A stretch of 64,000 nucleotides of DNA from Vandiemenella viatica (lineage: Eukaryota > Arthropoda > Insecta > Orthoptera > Morabidae). The DNA is taken from assembly GCA_031002005.1 (NCBI GenBank), contig CM061920.1, positions 122,192,095 through 122,256,094 of the forward strand. Direction: 5' to 3'. Position numbers and translations under genes: made by a program. Below are positions 58,248 through 64,000 of the stretch, piece by piece (position 1 is the stretch's first letter; every line of letters begins with the position of its first letter). Below the pieces are notes generated by a model. It did not search any database. It saw only the letters and a list, made by a program, of their open reading frames with translations, and was not told where the DNA came from.

Positions 58248-58547
58248 TCATGACAAATTATCTATGCAGAAAGTAAAGAACCTCACTGTTACGTTTCTAG
58301 CTCTTCGAGAGTATCGTTCTCGGTCGGATTCAGGCTGTATAACTTTACGAAGATACCGGTGGTGCGTCGCTGAAAGGTTATGTTTAAGCTGGATTGCCAC
58401 AGTATCTTGTGAAACTTTCTTCCTGCCTCCCAAAAACGTTCCAGACTTTTCCAAACGCCCGCTGTTGGCTCTCAGAAACTCTGGATAACTCATAAGACAC
58501 GTTGCTATCAACAAGCCCGTGTAAACGATGATATTTTGAGGAGCCAT
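58248..58547 (-). CDS. Candidate small secreted protein, unidentified (99 aa)
   Basis: On the minus strand an ATG (complement of 58545-58547) in strong context (A at -3, G at +4) opens 99 codons. The N terminus MAPQNIIVYTGLLIATCLMS has a hydrophobic core suited to a signal peptide or membrane anchor. The remainder is basic with dibasic or tribasic sites (GGRKK, YSRRAR) that could be propeptide cleavage sites, and it ends FFTFCIDNLS. A TATA-like CATATAAT lies about 45 bp upstream of the ATG. It lies antisense within intron 3 of gene B. I do not recognise the protein. It may be a nested single-exon gene, a partial exon or a retrocopy. Confidence 0.35.
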   Translation of the reverse strand: MAPQNIIVYTGLLIATCLMSYPEFLRANSGRLEKSGTFLGGRKKVSQDTVAIQLKHNLSATHHRYLRKVIQPESDRERYSRRARNVTVRFFTFCIDNLS

Positions 58548-58555
58548 TTTCAAAC

Positions 58556-59673
58556 TAAAATGTTTCCTAGCAGTGGTCTTTCTTAATTATATGGGACAAG
58601 TCGTCTCTTGCGTAATTTGCTTCCTGTGAACTCCACATCTCATATGTGTTTCAAACTGGTGAATGGAGGCAGCTTAACATCAAGTTCTTATAAATTATAT
58701 GGTTAAGGGCCCAGTATTTGTTCTTAAAACCAATGTGGCCGTTTTACTAGCACTGTAAATGTGGATAGCCTGTTTTAATTTCTAATAGTAACAGCAGTTC
58801 GTTGTTAGGAACAAGGAAATAGCAAAATGAAAGACTGTACTCTCGGCGCTGTATATTGATAAAATTTTCTAGGGAAGCAACACTAATATGTCCTGTAACT
58901 CTGAATAAAACGCCTTTCCAGATAATACTTCATTTTTCCCCCCTCTGAATTAGTGTAGCACTTATCTTGTCACTGGTAGCTCTAGTATCATAGGGGTAGT
59001 GCCATTTTTATTAGGATCTTATAAACCTCTTGTAAATCAATTTGTTGATGAGCGTTTCATTGTACTCCGTCTTACTCTAAAGAACATTTTATTTAACTTT
59101 CGGGAGAAAAAAATACTCTCAGATTTCCTTCTCTTCTGCATCAAAATTGCTCCCCTCTCCTTCCGTTCCTTTCAGTGAAATGTAGTTAGTTTAATATTAA
59201 TTTTTTAATTCTGACTTGATGATTGTTTCCGCCAAAAAAAAAAGTATTTTCATATTCCAATTCGCAATGAGTACTCAACATACACACAGGTTGTAGTTTG
59301 ATACAATCGTGAATACTATCGAATATTCAAAACACCATGTGTCTCAGCAAATTGCTTTCTGATGCACATACACAATGCCATACCATCTGCTCGTGTTTCA
59401 ACTAGGGGTACACCGCAATCGCACCCTCCAACAAACGACTAAATTGGCAACGATGAAGAAAATTTATCAAATATTGCAGTATTATAAGTTATATTATTAT
59501 ACTTTAATGTATTTTGCTTCATGAAACAAGACGCTTGAGATATTTCTGATATAAAATATGACTCCTATTTATGCTGGAATCTATAACCATTTTAAAATAA
59601 ATATTAAAATTAAACAGTTCACAAAATGTACCTTATTGTCTCAGCAGGTGTTAAAACTATTCGATACCTTTGT
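58556..59673. other. Intron 3 DNA, nothing recognised
   Basis: AT-rich, with short A and C runs. It ends at the TA target site of the mariner. Confidence 0.35.
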
Positions 59674-59675
59674 TA

Positions 59676-60978
59676 AGAGGGTGAGTAAAATGAAAACCTT
59701 AAATTTGTAATAAAAAATCGAAATTTCGCGCCGTTATCCTGTAAGTTGGTAAGCGTGCTAAAAGCAGAGCGCAGAATGGCCTGTAGGTGGCAGTATAGTG
59801 CAGATGCACGAATACCTTCGCAGTATCAGTATAAAGATGGCTGCCCCACTTGAGACTTGCACCAGGGAAGAACAGCGTTCTGTTATTCAGTCTTTGAGTA
59901 GTGAAGGTGTGAAACCTATTGAAATTCATCGAAGAATGAAGGTTCAGTACGGTGATGCATGTTTGTCACAGCAGCAAGTCTACGAATGCAGTAGGAAGTT
60001 TCCAAATGGTGTGAGTTCAGTAGAAGATGCTCCTCGTCCAGGTCAAACACAACGAATTGTGACTCCACAGAACATTGCAGCAGTTGAAGCCATAGTGATG
60101 GAAAACCGCCGAGTGACACTGAATGACATTGCAGCATGTTTAAAAATTAGTCATGTTTCAGCACACCACATTGTGCATGATGTACTCCAGTTTCACAAAG
60201 TGTCTGGAAGATGGGTACCATGGCAGCTGATTCCTGAAATGAGAGAACGACGTGTTGATGCTTGTGAAGAACTTCTTCGGCGCTTTGAACGAGAAGGTGA
60301 CGGCTTCCTTACAAGAATCGTTACTGGGGACGAAACCTGGGTTCACTTCCACCAACCGGAAACGAAGAGAGCGAGCAAGGAATGGCGCAATTCCTCATCA
60401 CCAACACCAAAGAAGTTTCGAAAAGAACCATCAGCAGGGAAGGTTATGCTGACTCTCTTTTGGGACGAAAAAGGTGTCATTTTGGAGCATTACATGCCTA
60501 GAGGAACCACTGTCACCAGTGCATTATACACAGATCTCCTAAAAAATCATCTTCGGCCTGCAATCAAAACAAAGCGACGTGGATTGCTGTCATCAGGTGT
60601 CCTTTTGCAACATGACAATGCAAAGCCCCACACTGCCCAGTTGCAACAATCACAGACCTGCATTTTGAGTGTCTTCCTCATCCACCATACTCACCAGACC
60701 TTGCTCCAAGTGATTTCCATAAGTTTGGACCACTCAAAGAAGCAATGGGAGGAAAGAAGTTCCGTTCTGATGAAGAGGTACGCCACGCGGTGCTTGAGTG
60801 GTTGCGCGGACTACCAAAAGAATTTTTTTCTAAAGGAATTTATGGACTTTGTAAGCGCTGGAAGACTTGCATTGAGCGTGGGGGAGATTATGTTGAAAAG
60901 TGATACAGCTTTGTACCACTTCTGCACAATAAATAAAATTTAAAAAAATATTTAAGGTTTTCATTTGACTCACCCTCG
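59676..60978 (+). mobile_element. mariner transposon
   Basis: Terminal inverted repeats of about 28 bp (left GAGGGTGAGTAAAATGAAAA, right complement GAGGGTGAGTCAAATGAAAA) enclose 1303 bp, the usual mariner length. TA duplications are at 59674-59675 and 60979-60980. It carries one transposase gene with a single frameshift. The right TA is also the first two bases of the exon-repeat array. Confidence 0.95.
59837..60903 (+). pseudogene. mariner transposase (DD34D), one frameshift
   Basis: From the ATG at 59837 (MAAPLETCTREEQRSVIQ; an in-frame ATG also exists at 59804) to the stop at 60901-60903 there are 1067 nt, about 355 codons with one net base missing or extra. The N-terminal helix-turn-helix half includes YGDACLSQQQVYEC, then VTLNDIAACLKISHVSAHHI. 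The catalytic residues are D in VTGDETWVHF, D in LLQHDNAKPHTA and, after a frameshift near 60641-60646, D of YSPDLAPSDFH, then a normal C terminus ending ERGGDYVEK. All three catalytic Asp codons remain. The frameshift prevents translation of the third one in the same frame, so this copy cannot make an intact enzyme. Confidence 0.93.
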
Positions 60979-63827
60979 TATTTCAATGTGACATATTTAC
61001 AGGTTGGCTGAGCCTGGAGGACGAGGTGGTTCCGGGCAACAAGGGCCTGAAGGACATGGTGACTGCTCTGCAGTGGGTGCAGAGTAACGTGGCCAGCGTC
61101 GGAGGAGACCCCCAGCAGCAGACGCTGGGCGGACAGAGCGCCGGCGCTGAGGCAGTTATTTGAAGGTGACATGTTTACAGGTTGGCTGAGCCTGGAAGAG
61201 GAGGTGGTTCCGGGCAACATGGGCCTGAAGGACATGGTGGCTGCTCTGCAGTTGGTGCAGAGTAACGTGGCCAGCTTCGGAGGAGACCCCCAGCAAGTGA
61301 CGCTGGGCGGACAGAGCGCCGGCGCCGAGGCAGTTATTTGAAGGTGACATGTTTACAGGTTGGCTGAGCCTGGAGGACGAGGTGGTTCCGGGCAACATGG
61401 GCCTGAAGGACATGGTGGCTGCCCTGCAGTGGGTGCAGAGTAACGTGGCCAGCTTCGGAGGAGACCCCCCAGCAAGTGACGCTGGGCGGACAGAGCGCCG
61501 GCGCCGAGGCAGTTATTTGAGGGTGACATGTTTACAGGTTGGCTGAGCCTGGAGGACGAGGTGGTTCCGGGCAACATGGGCCTGAAGGACATGGTGGCTG
61601 CTCTGCAGTGGGTGCAGAGTAACGTGGCCAGCTTCGGAGGAGACCCCCAGCAAGTGACGCTGGGCGGACAGAGCGCCGGCGCCGAGGCAGTTATTTGAGG
61701 GTGACATGTTTACAGGTTGGCTGAGCCTGGAGGACGAGGTGGTTCCGGGCAACATGGGCCTGAAGGACATGGTGGCTGCCCTGCAGTGGGTGCAGAGCAA
61801 CGTGGCCAGCTTCGGAGGAGACCCCCAGCAAGTGACGCTGGGCGGACAGAGCGCCGGCGCCGAGGCAGTTATTTGAGGGTGACATGTTTACAGGTTGGCT
61901 GAGCCTGGAGGACGAGGTGGTTCCGGGCAACATGGGTCTGAAGGACATGGTGGCTGCTCTGCAGTGGGTGCAGAGTAACGTGGCCAGCGTCGGAGGAGAC
62001 CCCCAGCAGGTGACGCTGGGCGGACAGAGCGCCGGCGCCGAGGCAGTTATTTGAGGGTGACATGTTTACAGGTTGGCTGAGCCTGGAGGACGAGGTGGTT
62101 CCGGGCAACATGGGCCTGAAGGACATGGTGGCTGCCCTGCAGTGGGTGCAGAGTAACGTGGCCAGCTTCGGAGGAGACCCCCAGCAAGTGACGCTGGGCG
62201 GACAGAGCGCCGGCGCCGAGGCAGTTATTTGAGGGTGACATGTTTACAGGTTGGCTGAGCCTGGAGGACGAGGTGGTTCCGGGCAACATGGGCCTGAAGG
62301 ACATGGTGGCTGCCCTGCAGTGGGTGCAGAGTAACGTGGCCAGCTTCGGAGGAGACCCCCAGCAAGTGACGCTGGGCGGACAGAGCGCCGGCGCCGAGGC
62401 AGTTATTTGAGGGTGACATGTTTACAGGTTGGCTGAGCCTGGAGGACGAGGTGGTTCCGGGCAACATGGGCCTGAAGGACATGGTGGCTGCCCTGCAGTG
62501 GGTGCAGAGTAACGTGGCCAGCTTCGGAGGAGACCCCCAGCAAGTGACGCTGGGCGGACAGAGCGCCGGCGCCGAGGCAGTTATTTGAGGGTGACATGTT
62601 TACAGGTTGGCTGAGCCTGGAGGACGAGGTGGTTCCGCTCAACATGGGCCTGAAGGACATGGTGGCTGCTCTGCAGTGGGTGCAGAGTAACGTGGCCAGC
62701 TTCGGAGGAGACCCCCAGCAGGTGACGCTGGGCGGACAGAGCGCCGGCGCCGAGGCAGTTATTTGAGGGTGACATGTTTACAGGTTGGCTGAGCCTGGAG
62801 GACGAGGTGGTTGCGGGCAACATGGGCCTGAAGGACATGGTGGCTGCTCTGCAGTGGGTGCAGAGTAACGTGGCCAGCTTCGGAGGAGACCCCCAGCAGG
62901 TGACGCTGGGCGGACAGAGCGCCGGCGCCGAGGCAGTTATTTGAAGGTGACATGTTTACAGGTTGGCTGAGCCTGGAGGACGAGGTGGTTCCGGGCAACA
63001 TGGGCCTGAAGGACATGGTGGCTGCTCTGCAGTGGGTGCAGAGTAACGTGGCCAGCTTCGGAGGAGACCCCCAGCAGGTGACGCTGGGCGGACAGAGCGC
63101 CGGCGCCGAGGCAGTTATTTGAGGGTGACATGTTTACAGGTTGGCTGAGCCTGGAGGACGAGGTGGTTGCGGGCAACATGGGCCTGAAGGACATGGTGGC
63201 TGCTCTGCAGTGGGTGCAGAGTAACGTGGCCAGCTTCGGAGGAGACCCCCAGCAGGTGACGCTGGGCGGACAGAGCGCCGGCGCCGAGGCAGTTATTTGA
63301 AGGTGACATGTTTACAGGTTGGCTGAGCCTGGAGGACGAGGTGGTTCCGGGCAACATGGGCCTGAAGGACATGGTGGCTGCTCTGCAGTGGGTGCAGAGT
63401 AACGTGGCCAGCTTCGGAGGAGACCCCCAGCAGGTGACGCTGGGCGGACAGAGCGCCGGCGCCGAGGCAGTTATTTGAGGGTGACATGTTTACAGGTTGG
63501 CTGAGCCTGGAGGACGAGGTGGTTGCGGGCAACATGGGCCTGAAGGACATGGTGGCTGCTCTGCAGTGGGTGCAGAGTAACGTGGCCAGCTTCGGAGGAG
63601 ACCCCCAGCAGGTGACGCTGGGCGGACAGAGCGCCGGCGCCGAGGCAGTTATTTGAAGGTGACATGTTTACAGGTTGGCTGAGCCTGGAGGACGAGGTGG
63701 TTCCGGGCAACATGGGCCTGAAGGACATGGTGGCTGCTCTGCAGTGGGTGCAGAGTAACGTGGCCAGCTTCGGAGGAGACCCCCAGCAGGTGACGCTGGG
63801 CGGACAGAGCGCCGGCGCCGAGGCAGT
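60979..63827 (+). repeat. Tandem array of 16 copies of carboxylesterase exon 4 (178-bp unit)
   Basis: The array is 2849 bp, which is 16 x 178 plus one extra base (a C inserted in unit 3). Each unit has 24 bp of intron end (TATTTGAAGGTGACATGTTT then ACAG) and the first 154 nt of exon 4. Acceptor-exon boundaries are at 61003, 61181, 61359, 61538, 61716, 61894, 62072, 62250, 62428, 62606, 62784, 62962, 63140, 63318, 63496 and 63674. Every exon copy encodes [15 protein letters not shown] sequence through the nucleophile motif [10 protein letters not shown]. In units 1-15 the next unit follows directly and creates codons GTT ATT TGA, an in-frame stop with no normal donor. Unit 1 is the most diverged, and units 11-16 alternate in a two-unit pattern. 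Confidence 0.97.
61003..63649 (+). pseudogene. Fifteen truncated copies of exon 4
   Basis: Each copy keeps the 3' splice site and the codons through GAEAV but lacks the final 32 nt of the exon and its GTAACA donor. Variation visible by reading: unit 1 has NKG for NMG, VTALQ for VAALQ, SVGG for SFGG and QQQT for QQVT; unit 2 has LEEEVV and QLVQ; unit 3 is frameshifted by an added C near 61466-61471; unit 10 has VVPLNMG; units 11, 13 and 15 have VVAGNMG. Splicing into any of them would give an in-frame stop within about 52 codons, so they are non-productive or unused exons. Confidence 0.9.
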
Positions 63828-63859
63828 TAGCCTGTTGCTCCTGACGCCAGTCACAGAAG
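63674..63859 (+). CDS. Carboxylesterase gene B, exon 4 (complete copy, nucleophile Ser)
   Basis: The exon is 186 nt; phase 1 in (completes Gly of LGW), phase 1 out at GAAG|GTAACA. It encodes [36 protein letters not shown] and [15 protein letters not shown], then [11 protein letters not shown]. The F-G-G-D-P...G-x-S-x-G block is type-B carboxylesterase signature 1. The Ser of GGQSAG is the nucleophile (GESAG in many relatives; GQSAG also occurs in insect esterases). This is the only one of the 16 copies with the 3' end of the exon. The gene continues beyond 64000, where acidic and His triad residues must lie. Confidence 0.93.
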
Positions 63860-63962
63860 GTAACAGCTGCTTCCAGTAACAATGAAATTTATATATTTAA
63901 AACAGTGGGACTGTTATTTCTTACGTTTTAGGTAGTGGTCTGGTAGCTCAATGATTAAGGCG

Positions 63963-63994
<32 letters not shown>

Positions 63995-64000
63995 TTAATA
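63860..64000 (+). other. Start of intron 4 with a SINE head
   Basis: After the donor, 63939-63966 reads GGTCTGGTAGCTCAATGATT then AAGGCGCTTG, a tRNA-like A-box segment also seen (reversed) at 41468-41560. It runs into T-rich sequence to the window end, so only the head of a SINE is visible. Confidence 0.5.

Noticed and set aside
60979..63827. Possible CRISPR-like or satellite-only interpretation of the regular repeats
   Set aside because: Units are contiguous without unique spacers and contain a splice acceptor plus esterase coding sequence, so they are exon copies.
60888..63882. Series of 85-codon minus-strand ORFs, one per repeat unit
   Set aside because: They are the antisense of the carboxylesterase exon copies, recur only because the unit is repeated, and show no independent family or promoter. 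The sense strand explains the sequence.

Overview
The window looks like part of an insect nuclear genome. It is AT-rich, has introns of 3-14 kb, contains SINEs, LINEs, Penelope-like, copia, other LTR, mariner, pogo/Tigger, hAT and piggyBac elements, and its only recognisable host genes are carboxylesterases of the insect type. A large-genome order such as cockroaches or their relatives is my inference. There is no prokaryotic operon, rRNA, functional tRNA or CRISPR array.

Host genes. Two type-B carboxylesterase genes lie head to tail on the + strand. Gene A contributes only its last two coding exons (4995-5127 and 8254-8401); they carry the catalytic-His motif region and the C terminus. Gene B begins at 33498 with a signal-peptide exon behind a TATA box. 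It continues with exon 2 (42716-42850), exon 3 (49348-49618) and exon 4 (63674-63859), and runs off the right edge. The splice phases join correctly (0, 0, 1), and exon 4 carries the nucleophile motif GGQSAG. The catalytic Glu and His of gene B lie beyond the window.

The most unusual object is at 60979-63827. Exon 4 of gene B, with its 3' splice site, is tandemly repeated 16 times as a 178-bp unit. Only the last copy keeps the 3' end of the exon and a splice donor. In the other 15 the repeat junction creates an in-frame stop. The left end of the array coincides with the TA target-site dinucleotide of a mariner transposon (59676-60978), and the duplicated segment also ends at a TA inside the exon.

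Mobile-element layout. 1-4994 holds a SINE and LINE debris. 5128-8253 (gene A intron) holds a pogo/Tigger MITE, LINE debris and a SINE. 9541-10533 is an internally deleted piggyBac-like element. 11874-23774 is a composite non-autonomous LTR retrotransposon (LTR-internal-LTR-internal-LTR) with a gag-like coiled-coil ORF in each internal part. 23775-33440 holds minor repeats, a decayed Tigger copy with a 69-A run and a hAT element with a perfect 8-bp target-site duplication. Intron 1 of gene B holds a second hAT element with a SINE nested in it, a 189-bp tandem repeat and a decayed LINE. Intron 2 holds a Penelope-like RT fragment, SINEs and unidentified ORFs. Intron 3 holds a nearly complete but mutated copia element with 5-bp target duplications, a solo LTR, a SINE, a candidate 99-codon antisense ORF, the mariner and the exon array.

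All boundaries were read by eye from the sequence. Family names rest on motif recognition, not database searches.
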